Source: Sulfitobacter sp. (GTDB lineage Bacteria > Pseudomonadota > Alphaproteobacteria > Rhodobacterales > Rhodobacteraceae). From it: 10,103 nt of DNA. The DNA lies in contig JAGXHD010000102.1 of the NCBI GenBank assembly GCA_024636395.1, forward strand, positions 1 to 10,103, read 5' to 3'. The position numbers and the translations under genes are program-made. Under the pieces are notes generated by a model, which was not told the DNA's origin, searched no databases, and saw only the letters and a program-made list of their open reading frames with translations. Of the stretch, positions 1-6,876 are shown piece by piece (positions within the stretch are counted from its first letter, which is position 1; every line of letters begins with the position of its first letter).

Positions 1-325
1 GGATGATCGGATCATTGGCTCCCGTTGCCGGGCAGGATTTCATAAACAGAATCGGCTCGGTCGGGATCGCCATGCCAGCCTCGGCCGCATGATCCGAGTA
101 GTTGAGCCCGATGCAGAACATCCGCCGTACATCATCCAGGACCGGCGCATATTCGCCCTCAATCACCGGAAAGTCCTCTGGCTTGAGATCGCGCAGCGCG
201 GCCATCTCTACAAGAGTCTGCGCGGTGATGTCAGCCACCGCCGACGAGATATCGTGCGCGGCGCCCTGCGCGTCGATCAGCGCGGGGCGGATACCGTCTG
301 TGGTCCGAAGTCGGGCAAGTTTCAT
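1..325 (-). CDS. Fumarylacetoacetate hydrolase (FAH) family protein, N-terminal part (cut by window edge)
   Basis: The visible 108 residues start at ATG 325-323 and run off the left end with no stop. The start is supported by AGGAG about seven bases upstream. Residues 69-97 carry the FAH-fold signature: CIGLNYSDHAAEAG, containing the HxxE pair (His79, Glu82), followed by PTEPILFMKS. In this family the HxxE glutamate and histidine belong to the metal/catalytic site, and members hydrolyse or decarboxylate acylpyruvates, 2-oxo-hept-3-ene-dioates or ureidoglycolate. The short N-terminal region before the core (about 65 residues) is typical of the ureidoglycolate lyase / 2-hydroxyhepta-2,4-diene-dioate isomerase branch rather than of true fumarylacetoacetase. 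It lies 87 bases downstream of the nitroreductase on the same strand and may be the last visible member of the leftward catabolic arm. The family call is firm; the exact substrate cannot be told, because the C-terminal two thirds is missing. Confidence 0.9.
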   Translation of the reverse strand, partial: MKLARLRTTDGIRPALIDAQGAAHDISSAVADITAQTLVEMAALRDLKPEDFPVIEGEYAPVLDDVRRMFCIGLNYSDHAAEAGMAIPTEPILFMKSCPATGANDPII

Positions 326-412
326 GGTGCTGTCTCCTTGGTCTTTCAGGCGGCAGCATAGTCAGAATGATCGTAGCTTAAAGCGTGAAATGCGCGGCGG
401 GCGCGCCCGGTT

Positions 413-1090
413 TCAATCGTCGAAGCCGACGAAGCTCGCCACTTCGGACACATCCCTGCGGGTCGAGACGACGGCATTCGCCGAAAAATCCTCATCCGGC
501 CAGCCCATCGCGACGCAGGTCATGATCACCTGATCGTCCGGAATCTGCGCGTGTTCGCGCACTAAGGGCGATTGCATGATCCCCTGCCCGTTGATCACAC
601 AGCCCAGACCACGCGACCACGCGGCCAACGTCAGGCCATAGGTGACCGCACCCAGATCGAAATGTGCAATCGTGCCGCCATCAAGAGATTTATCGAAGGT
701 CACGACTATAGACACAGGCGCGTCAAACTGGCGAAACCCGCGCATCACCCAATCCTGCCGCATCTCCTTGTCTTCGCGCGCAATGCCCATGGCCGCGAAC
801 AGCTGCTTGGCGATGCCGACCTGGCGATCGCGGTGCGGCCCCTCGTAGTTGCCATGATCTACGATCTCGCGCACTGGCGGCACCCCATTCAACATGCGGG
901 TGGAGTTACCTTCCCGCACCCGCTCCAGCGGCGCACCCGTCAGGACGTGCAAATGCCATGGCTGCGTATTCATCGACGATGGTGCGCGATTGGCGAGCGC
1001 GATCACCTCTTCAATCAGCGCCCTCGGCACAGGCTTATCTTGAAATCCGCGGATACTACGCCGCCCTTGCATCGCTTCGTCGATGTGCAT
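413..1090 (-). CDS. Nitroreductase-family FMN-dependent oxidoreductase
   Basis: This is a 225-residue protein of the FMN-binding nitroreductase superfamily, normal in length for a single-domain dimeric member. Visible signatures are RRSIRGF near residues 11-17, which contacts the FMN phosphate, RAPSSMNTQPWHLHVLTG near 36-53, and the late helix with HFDLGAVTYGLTLAAWSRGLGCVINGQ. These enzymes use NAD(P)H to reduce nitro groups, quinones, enones or similar acceptors in the cytoplasm. I chose ATG 1090-1088 because GGAG lies seven bases upstream; an upstream TTG at 1108 would add six residues but has no better ribosome site. The gene follows the MipA/OmpV gene by 30 bases, so the two are probably co-transcribed. 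In a catabolic locus it could reduce a ring or enoic intermediate, but that is inference; a general redox or detoxification role is equally possible. Confidence 0.9.
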   Translation of the reverse strand: MHIDEAMQGRRSIRGFQDKPVPRALIEEVIALANRAPSSMNTQPWHLHVLTGAPLERVREGNSTRMLNGVPPVREIVDHGNYEGPHRDRQVGIAKQLFAAMGIAREDKEMRQDWVMRGFRQFDAPVSIVVTFDKSLDGGTIAHFDLGAVTYGLTLAAWSRGLGCVINGQGIMQSPLVREHAQIPDDQVIMTCVAMGWPDEDFSANAVVSTRRDVSEVASFVGFDD

Positions 1091-1120
1091 TGCAGTGCTC
1101 CGTTTCAACAGTGAGTTTAC

Positions 1121-1873
1121 TTAGAAGTTGAGATTGAAAATCCGGCTCACGCCGAGACCGACGCGCCACTGGTCCTCGGAGCCGGCAACGGTGATCGGGC
1201 TGTCTGCCGCATCGCCCAGCAGTTTTTCGTAGCTCAAGATACCATCGAGCGACCACTTATCATTGATGTAATAGGACCCGGTCATCTGCACGCCCGCGCT
1301 CATCGCGCCGCCGGTAGCCGTGAAAGCCCCGAAGTTGGCGGTGGCCGTATCAACACCAAAGTAGGTATCAGCAAATTCGTCATTGCCGAAATTAAAGCGC
1401 GGACCGACGGTAAACATCATCCGGTTATTGGGGCGCATGATCAGATCCGACCCGATCGTGCCCGTCACGCCGGAGTGGCCCGTCACACCCTTGCGAACGT
1501 CACCGAAAATCATCCAGTTCGTTTCTTGATATTTCAGACCCAGACCCAGCTCCAGTGCGATGTCGATATCCGCAAGACCGGCCAGCTCGGGGCTGTCGTC
1601 GACAGTCCTCTCGCCTAGAACGCGGTAGGCCGCCTCGACGGAAAACCCGTTATCAGGAGCATTGCGCACCCCGTTACCCGCATCGATCGCACCCCATTTG
1701 AGCGATCCGAACGTGAAGGTTGGAAATACCAGCGCGCCATATTCATCCGAGCCCATGTATTCGGGAGCCGCGCCGACACCTAGCCCGAGCGCGAAGTTGA
1801 ACGACCGTTCCTGCGCGGCCGCAGGAAGGGCTAGGGCCAAGACAGAAACGAGAACAAAAGAAAACAAACGCAT
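1121..1873 (-). CDS. MipA/OmpV family outer-membrane beta-barrel protein
   Basis: This 250-residue protein begins with a clear Sec signal peptide (MRLFSFVLVSVLALALPAAA, cleavage expected at AAA-QE after residue 20). The mature protein has the MipA/OmpV pattern: PEYMGSDEYGALVFPTFTF near 37-55, YFGVD near 171-175, a GGAMSAGVQM segment, and a late DAADSPITV motif. It ends in phenylalanine (NLNF), the usual terminal residue of barrels inserted by the BAM complex. Start ATG 1873-1871 has GGAG eight bases upstream; the upstream in-frame TTG at 1972 is rejected because it would bury the signal peptide. Family members are outer-membrane proteins, some linked to murein synthesis complexes and many of unknown role. 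Its place 114 bases after dctM suggests it may help a substrate cross the outer membrane for the TRAP system, which is inference. Confidence 0.92.
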   Translation of the reverse strand: MRLFSFVLVSVLALALPAAAQERSFNFALGLGVGAAPEYMGSDEYGALVFPTFTFGSLKWGAIDAGNGVRNAPDNGFSVEAAYRVLGERTVDDSPELAGLADIDIALELGLGLKYQETNWMIFGDVRKGVTGHSGVTGTIGSDLIMRPNNRMMFTVGPRFNFGNDEFADTYFGVDTATANFGAFTATGGAMSAGVQMTGSYYINDKWSLDGILSYEKLLGDAADSPITVAGSEDQWRVGLGVSRIFNLNF

Positions 1874-1987
1874 GTGAGAAGCTCCAGCAGAATAGATGAC
1901 GAGGCGCGCGGGCCATCGGCGATTTGGGTCATGAATAAAGCACTGCAACGCGCAAGTATACCGCCAAACCAAGCAAAAGCCGCGCTC

Positions 1988-3295
1988 TCACAATCCCGGG
2001 AGCCAGAGCGCCAGCTGCGGGAACAAAATCAGCAGAGCGACCAATAAAATCGAGCATCCCATGTAGGGAATGGCCGCGCCATAAATGTCACGCATGGTCG
2101 TTTCTTTCGGCGCCACGCCCTTCATCACGAACAACAAGAGGCCGAAAGGTGGCGTGGTAAAGCTAATCTCGAGCGCCAGCAGGATGATCAGGCCGAACCA
2201 GATCGGATCATAGCCCAAGGTCAGGGCTAGCGGAAAGAAGATCGGGACGGTCAGCAACATCATTGAAATCTGCTCCATGAACATCCCCAGCACCAGCAGC
2301 ACTGAAAACATGATCAGCAGCATCGCCAGCGGCGCCAGATCAAACGAGGTTGCCCAGCGGATCAAGCCGGAGCTCGCGCCGGAGAAGGCAAGCAGCTGGC
2401 TAAACGTGGCCGAACCGAAAACGATCAGATAAGCCATGAGCGTCACACGCAGCGCGCCGATGATGGATTTCTTCATCGCCTCCCAGGTCAGGCAGCGGAA
2501 GATCACCCCGAGGATCAGGACGCCAAGCGCACCGAACGCCGCTGCCTCCGACGGGGTAATGAGGCCCCCGACCATGCCGATCACGATCAGCACCATCACC
2601 GACAGCATCGGCAGGATGTCCTTGAACAGCAGGCCCAGCTTCTCGCCAGCGCTCAGCGTTTCCACCTCGTAGGGCGGCGCCGCAGTCGGGTCGATCTTGG
2701 TCTGGATATAGATCGTCGCGATATAAAAGGAGGCGAGGATCAGGCCGGGGATGATCCCCGCAATCAGCAGCGCGCCCACATCAATCCGCGCCAGCGTCGC
2801 TAGCAGAACGGCCAACGCCGACGGCGGGATGATGATCGCAAGCCCGCCCGTGCCGAGGATTGGCCCGATGGACATATGCTTTTTATAGCCCCGGTTGGTC
2901 ATTTCCGGCACCATGAGCGAGCCTAACAGGGCCGTAGAGCCCATCGAGGAGCCTGACAGCGTCGAAAATGCCGTACCGCCCAGCACGGTCACATAGCTCA
3001 GCCGCCCGGGCAGTTTGCCCAGCAGCTTGTCGATTGCGTTGAACATCCGCGCGCCCAGCCCGGTGTGAAAGAAGATCTCTCCCATCAGCAAAAAAAGAGG
3101 GATCGGCACAAGCGCGAAATTCGTCAGACCCCCGAACCCGTTGTTGAGCATCAGGGTGACACCGCGCGCGCCGCCCATGAAAAACCACGCACCGATGATA
3201 TTAGCCGCCAGAAAGGCCAGCGCGATGGGCATGCCAATGGCCATCAAAATCAGGATCGCGCCCAGCAAAAGGCCGAGGGATTCAAACCATTCCAT
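1988..3295 (-). CDS. dctM: TRAP transporter large permease subunit DctM
   Basis: This 435-residue, very hydrophobic protein has roughly 12 membrane-spanning stretches, as expected for the 420-440-residue DctM subunit that forms the ion-coupled translocation channel. Recognisable family segments are VPIPLFLLMGEIFFHTGLG near residues 63-81, GGTAFSTLSGSSMGSTALLG near 105-124, GGLAIIIPPSALAVL near 149-163, and TPSEAAAFGA in the middle. Start ATG 3295-3293 overlaps the dctQ stop by one base (TAATG). Its own ribosome site (CAGGGA, about ten bases away) is weak, so translational coupling to dctQ is likely. An upstream in-frame start at 3409 lies inside dctQ and is rejected. DctM works with DctQ and the periplasmic DctP to import an organic acid using a sodium or proton gradient. 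The substrate cannot be read from this subunit. Confidence 0.97.
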   Translation of the reverse strand: MEWFESLGLLLGAILILMAIGMPIALAFLAANIIGAWFFMGGARGVTLMLNNGFGGLTNFALVPIPLFLLMGEIFFHTGLGARMFNAIDKLLGKLPGRLSYVTVLGGTAFSTLSGSSMGSTALLGSLMVPEMTNRGYKKHMSIGPILGTGGLAIIIPPSALAVLLATLARIDVGALLIAGIIPGLILASFYIATIYIQTKIDPTAAPPYEVETLSAGEKLGLLFKDILPMLSVMVLIVIGMVGGLITPSEAAAFGALGVLILGVIFRCLTWEAMKKSIIGALRVTLMAYLIVFGSATFSQLLAFSGASSGLIRWATSFDLAPLAMLLIMFSVLLVLGMFMEQISMMLLTVPIFFPLALTLGYDPIWFGLIILLALEISFTTPPFGLLLFVMKGVAPKETTMRDIYGAAIPYMGCSILLVALLILFPQLALWLPGL

Positions 3296-3801
3296 TATTC
3301 GTGGATCCCTGCTTCGCCCGAGTGCATCAGATCGGACCCGAACACGAAGCGCCCAAACTCGATTGTCATCAACCCGAAGCTGACCGGAAAGGCAGCTGTC
3401 AGGATCCATTTGGGAAAGTAATAGGCCCGCACATCAAGATCGTTGCGGGTGTAGTTAGTGATCATCAGCTCCGCACCCTTCCACGCAAGAATGGCGCAGA
3501 CCGCCACACAGCTCGCCGCGACGAACCGGCTCACCAGCCTCCGCGCGGGTGCGGGCAGCGCAGCGGTCACCAGTTCGATATGCACATGCCCCTTTTCGCG
3601 CACGAGCCAGGGCGCACCGAGCATCGTCATATACAGGATCGCGTATTCGCTCGATGTAAACAGCCAGGCAAAGGGCTGCATCCCCAGATTGCGCATCGTC
3701 ACCGAGGTCACGACGGAGATCATCAGCCAGATCAGCATCGCCCCGGCGATACCTGCCATAATGTAGAGCACCCAAAGGTACAGCCTGCCGATTACGTCCA
3801 T
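3295..3801 (-). CDS. dctQ: TRAP transporter small permease subunit DctQ
   Basis: This 168-residue membrane protein has four hydrophobic segments (about residues 10-32, 48-66, 88-108 and 130-150), the usual layout for DctQ. The central stretch EYAILYMTMLGAPWLVREKGHVHIEL (about 52-77) is the family signature, with the conserved REKGHVHIE turn. The start ATG 3801-3799 has AGGGG six bases upstream. It follows dctP after a 54-base gap that holds a strong hairpin, and its stop overlaps the dctM start. In TRAP systems DctQ pairs with DctM in the inner membrane and is needed for coupling to the binding protein. Length and topology are ordinary, with no sign of damage. Confidence 0.94.
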   Translation of the reverse strand: MDVIGRLYLWVLYIMAGIAGAMLIWLMISVVTSVTMRNLGMQPFAWLFTSSEYAILYMTMLGAPWLVREKGHVHIELVTAALPAPARRLVSRFVAASCVAVCAILAWKGAELMITNYTRNDLDVRAYYFPKWILTAAFPVSFGLMTIEFGRFVFGSDLMHSGEAGIHE

Positions 3802-3855
3802 CTCGTACCCCTGAATGATGGCGTGCGCCGGAGAAATCCCCGGCGCACTCTTGTC
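3802..3855 (-). repeat. Intercistronic stem-loop between dctP and dctQ
   Basis: On the minus strand, arms GTGCGCCGG (3848-3840) and CCGGCGCAC (3831-3823) pair perfectly over nine bases. An additional G-U and G-C pair closes a four-base ATTT loop. It begins just after the dctP stop and ends about 20 bases before dctQ. No run of T follows the stem, so it is not a standard intrinsic terminator. By analogy with hairpins between binding-protein and permease genes in transport operons, it may protect the dctP message or partly block readthrough, giving more DctP than DctQM. The stem is seen in the sequence; the role is inference. Confidence 0.55.
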
Positions 3856-4854
3856 TTACTTGGTGTAGAAAAGCTCGATCAGCTTGTCGTAGTTACCGGC
3901 ACCCTGCGGGCTCTCTTCCATCAGGCCCTTCATGCGGTCCCATGTGCTCGATACGGCAGCTTCAAGGTAGGCATCGGCCGCCGCCCCTTCGAGCGTGATG
4001 ACCTCCATACCGGCCTCTTCGAGTGCCGCGAAATCGGCATCGCGCACAGCGCCCAGCTTCTCGGCAGATTCCGCTTCATGGGCGATCGCCACGTCCTGCA
4101 CGATAGTGCGCGCTTCCTCCGAGAGGCTGTTCCACTTCTCAAGGTTCACGATGGTCCCGAGATCGGTCGAGAAGAAGCATGGCTCGATCCGGTAGTTCAG
4201 GAACTCGTTCCACTTCAGATCGATCAGACCGATCTGGGTCCAGCCAGTCGCATCCACGATCCCGCGCTCAAGCGCGGAGTAGACTTCGGTGGTCGGCAGA
4301 TCGATGACTTGTGCGCCAAGATAGTCGGTAAAGAACGCGTTATACACCGCATTGCCGCGCAGCTTGAGGCCCGTCACGTCCAGATTGCCGTCCGCATCGA
4401 GCGTCGGTGCATCGCGGGTCCAAAGATTGTAGCAGACACCGGAATCAAACCATCCGAGGTATTTGACGCCCATCTTCTCTTGATGGATCTGGTCGATCAA
4501 TTCGATCCCTCCGTTCGCGCGCACTTCCGATGCGACCTTGTTCGAGGTCACGAGCGCATCCTTTTCGGGCAGCGCGCCGGCGTAGAAGCTGCCGGGCGTA
4601 TACACCATGTCGACCACGCCGGAGCGTACCGCGTCGGGCTGCTGGAACATGCCGATGGCTTCGGGTCCGCCGCGCACTTCGATCTGGATCACGCCTTCGC
4701 CAGCGGTATTCACCTTGTCCACGAATTCGAGAAACGACTTTGTATAGATCAGCGATTCCGGAAAGGCATGAACCGCCGTGAGGGTTTCTTGCGCGTAGGC
4801 CGTCCCGGCCAGTGCAGTCGTGGCGAGGATGCCGCCGAGGATCGTATGTTTCAT
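3856..4854 (-). CDS. dctP: TRAP transporter periplasmic substrate-binding protein DctP
   Basis: This 332-residue protein has a signal peptide (MKHTILGGILATTALAGTAYA, cleavage after residue 21, followed by QETLTAVHAF). It carries the DctP-fold core LKLRGNAVYNAFFTDYLGAQ near 164-182, then LPTTEVYSALERGIVDATGW near 186-205. Arg166 is at the position of the conserved arginine that holds the substrate carboxylate in this family. Start ATG 4854-4852 has GGGAG about nine bases upstream; an upstream in-frame start would displace the signal peptide. The protein delivers its ligand, probably a carboxylate, to DctQM. It starts 46 bases after leuD on the same strand, which ties the transporter to the LeuCD-type enzyme and suggests that the imported compound or a product of it is the LeuCD substrate. 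The aromatic-rich segments KYLGWFDSGVCYNLWTRD and DATGW suggest a pocket suited to something larger than a C4 acid, but this is weak. Confidence 0.95.
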   Translation of the reverse strand: MKHTILGGILATTALAGTAYAQETLTAVHAFPESLIYTKSFLEFVDKVNTAGEGVIQIEVRGGPEAIGMFQQPDAVRSGVVDMVYTPGSFYAGALPEKDALVTSNKVASEVRANGGIELIDQIHQEKMGVKYLGWFDSGVCYNLWTRDAPTLDADGNLDVTGLKLRGNAVYNAFFTDYLGAQVIDLPTTEVYSALERGIVDATGWTQIGLIDLKWNEFLNYRIEPCFFSTDLGTIVNLEKWNSLSEEARTIVQDVAIAHEAESAEKLGAVRDADFAALEEAGMEVITLEGAAADAYLEAAVSSTWDRMKGLMEESPQGAGNYDKLIELFYTK

Positions 4855-4900
4855 TTGTTCTTCTCCCTGGGTTAGAGACGCATTTACACGTCCATTTTGG

Positions 4901-5491
4901 TCATTGTGGTGTGGGCATCGCCCACGGATGTGCCGCAAATCGTGCGCCACAAAACTCGGTGATCTTATCCATATGCTGGCCCGTCAGATCTATATCGTCC
5001 CAACCGTTCACCAGCTTTTCGCGGCGTACAGGGTCGAGCGTGAAATCGAAGTCATGTCCGGCGATTGCAGCGCACCCGGCTGCAAGGTCCACCCGCGCGG
5101 CTCCTGCCCCATCCCCCAGCGCCTCCATCAGGGCGGCGCAAAGCTCTTCGTCGATCTGGGCCGCGAGCAATCCGTTGTTGACGGCATTGCCCGCAAAGAT
5201 ATCGCCAAAGCTGGGCGCAAACACCGCGCGCACACCGAAATCGACAAGCGCGTAGACAGCTGCTTCCCGGCTGCTGCCACTGCCGAAATTACGCCCCGCG
5301 ATCAACACCTGTGGCGCGTGATGGTTGAGCGGATGGCCTTCATCACCCACCCGCACATCGTGCAACAGAAAGCCGCCGTAGCCATCCGCCCGCGGCTGCG
5401 ACATGAAGCGCGCGGGGATCAGCTGGTCCGTGTCGATGTTAGCGCCACGCAGCGCCACGGCATCGCCGCTCAGCTCGCTCCAGCCGCTCAT
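4901..5491 (-). CDS. leuD: LeuD-type hydro-lyase small subunit (isopropylmalate isomerase family)
   Basis: This 196-residue protein is close to the usual length of about 200 for LeuD. It shows ANIDTDQLIPARFM near 17-30, AGRNFGSGSSREAAVYALVDFG near 65-86, and FAPSFGDIFAGNAVNNGLL, the standard swivelling-domain motifs that form part of the active site with LeuC. ATG 5491-5489 has GGAGG seven bases upstream and overlaps the leuC stop (ATGA), so the two subunits are translationally coupled. The complex catalyses dehydration and rehydration of a hydroxy-dicarboxylate. LeuCD relatives act on isopropylmalate, citraconate/2-methylmalate, 2,3-dimethylmalate or maleate. No other leucine genes are present and the surroundings are catabolic, so I favour a paralogue with one of the non-leucine substrates. 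The symbol denotes the family only. Confidence 0.93.
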   Translation of the reverse strand: MSGWSELSGDAVALRGANIDTDQLIPARFMSQPRADGYGGFLLHDVRVGDEGHPLNHHAPQVLIAGRNFGSGSSREAAVYALVDFGVRAVFAPSFGDIFAGNAVNNGLLAAQIDEELCAALMEALGDGAGAARVDLAAGCAAIAGHDFDFTLDPVRREKLVNGWDDIDLTGQHMDKITEFCGARFAAHPWAMPTPQ

Positions 5492-6876
5492 CCCCGCCCC
5501 TCCAGCATCGGGCGCACATCCGTCAGATGCCCGGCCACTGCCGCCGCGGCGACCATGGCCGGCGACATCAAATGGGTGCGCGCGCCACGTCCCTGCCGTC
5601 CTTTGAAATTCCGGTTCGTCGAAGACGCGCAGCGCTTGCCGCTCTCCCCCAGATCGCCGTTCATACCTACCCACATCGAGCATCCCGCCCCGGCCCATTC
5701 AAGCCCCGCGTCGGTGAAGATCTGCGCCAGACCCTCCTCCTCAGCCTGTCGCTTCACCCGCGAAGATCCGGGCGAGACGAGCCCGGGCACCCGCGCGCGC
5801 CGTCCCGCCAGCACTTTGGCCGCCATGCGCAGATCCTCGATCCGGCCATTGGTGCACGATCCGATAAACACCTGATCAACCGTCACACCGTCGAGCGGCG
5901 TGCCCGCCTCCAGCCCCATATAGTCAAGAGAGGCGCGCGCATGCGCGGCCTTGCTGCCGAGGCTATCTTGCGCGGGCACCCGCGCCGTGATCGGTGCTGC
6001 CTCCTCCGGCGACGTGCCCCAAGTCACGGTGGGTGCTATATCGCCGGCATCGATGTGTACCTCGCGGTCAAATGCGGCCTCCGCGTCAGAGCTTAGCGCG
6101 CGCCAATCGGCCTCAGCCGCATCGAAATCTGACGGCGCGAATGGCCGCCCGCGCAGATACTCGAACGTCACGGCATCGGGCGCCACCATGCCCATTCGCG
6201 CGCCGCCCTCGATGCTCAAATTGCACAGGGTCATCCGCGCTTCCATGCTCAACGTTTCGACAGCACTCCCGGCATATTCGACCGCATGCCCCTGCGCGCC
6301 GTCCGACCCCAGAAGGGCGATCCAGTGCAGCGCCATATCCTTGGCCGTCACACCGGCCTGCAACACGCCATCAAACCGGATCCGCATCGCCCGCGGCCGC
6401 TTTTGCCAGATGGTCTGGGTCGCCAGAATATGCGCCACTTCGGTCGCACCGACGCCAAACGCCAGCGCGCCGAAGGCCCCGTGGGTCGAGGTATGGCTGT
6501 CGCCACAATTGATCAGAAGTCCCGGCAGGGTCAGCCCCTGCTCGGGCCCGATCACATGCACGATGCCCTGTCCAGGGTCCATCAGATCAAACAGCCTGAT
6601 GCCGTGGGTACGCGCGTTCTCCCCCAGCGTCACCATCATCCGCTCGATGTCAGGTGCGACCGCTCCGCCGCGCGTGGGCGCATAATGATCGACTACACCG
6701 AAGGTCAGCCCAGGATTCGATACAGCCTTGCCCCGCTCCTTCAGCTTGGCGAACGCGTGATGAGAGCCCTCGTGCACCAGATGCCGGTCGACCCACAAAA
6801 GCGAGGTGCCATCATCGCGCTGTAGGATCTCGTGTGCATCCCAGAGCTTGTCCAGCAATGTCATCGGCGCACTCAT
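5488..6876 (-). CDS. leuC: LeuC-type hydro-lyase large subunit with an altered Fe-S motif
   Basis: This 462-residue aconitase-superfamily large subunit (usual length about 470) has WVDRHLVHEG near 28-37, PEQGLTLPGLLINCGDSHTSTHGAFG near 111-136, VFIGSCTNGRIEDLR with Cys341, and GAGCSMWVGMNGD with Cys399. LeuC proteins normally hold a [4Fe-4S] cluster with three cysteines, the last two in a CSMC motif. Here the fourth position is Trp402 (codon TGG), one base from a Cys codon. The rest of the protein, including VSPGSSRVKRQAEEEGL and NRNFKGRQGRGARTHLMSPAM, is intact, so the gene is not otherwise decayed. ATG 6876-6874 overlaps the gntR stop (ATGA) and has GAGG seven bases upstream; ATG at codon 5 is an alternative. 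Without a cluster the enzyme should be inactive or altered. The substrate is probably a substituted malate, inferred from context. Confidence 0.93.
   Translation of the reverse strand: MSAPMTLLDKLWDAHEILQRDDGTSLLWVDRHLVHEGSHHAFAKLKERGKAVSNPGLTFGVVDHYAPTRGGAVAPDIERMMVTLGENARTHGIRLFDLMDPGQGIVHVIGPEQGLTLPGLLINCGDSHTSTHGAFGALAFGVGATEVAHILATQTIWQKRPRAMRIRFDGVLQAGVTAKDMALHWIALLGSDGAQGHAVEYAGSAVETLSMEARMTLCNLSIEGGARMGMVAPDAVTFEYLRGRPFAPSDFDAAEADWRALSSDAEAAFDREVHIDAGDIAPTVTWGTSPEEAAPITARVPAQDSLGSKAAHARASLDYMGLEAGTPLDGVTVDQVFIGSCTNGRIEDLRMAAKVLAGRRARVPGLVSPGSSRVKRQAEEEGLAQIFTDAGLEWAGAGCSMWVGMNGDLGESGKRCASSTNRNFKGRQGRGARTHLMSPAMVAAAAVAGHLTDVRPMLEGRG

Noticed and set aside
398..409. The 12-base palindrome CGGGCGCGCCCG just after the nitroreductase stop, considered as a terminator
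   Set aside because: Once a loop is allowed only about four base pairs remain and no T run follows, so it is more likely a chance GC palindrome.
1955..1960. TATACT on the minus strand upstream of the MipA/OmpV gene, considered as a -10 box
   Set aside because: No acceptable -35 sequence lies 16-18 bases upstream, so a separate promoter for this gene is not supported.
3301..4875. A 524-codon open frame on the plus strand opposite dctP and dctQ
   Set aside because: It is antisense to two well-recognised genes, its product is rich in His, Arg and Pro with no recognisable domain, and long antisense frames are common in high-GC DNA.
4820..5875. A 351-codon open frame on the plus strand opposite leuD and part of leuC
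   Set aside because: It has the same shadow-type composition and no recognisable motif, while the minus strand encodes intact LeuC and LeuD with overlapping stop and start.
4901..6876. LeuCD read as the housekeeping leucine biosynthesis enzyme
   Set aside because: No leuA or leuB is nearby, the genes are coupled to a GntR regulator and a TRAP transporter, and the LeuC subunit lacks a cluster cysteine. A catabolic paralogue fits better, although the housekeeping role cannot be excluded from this window alone.
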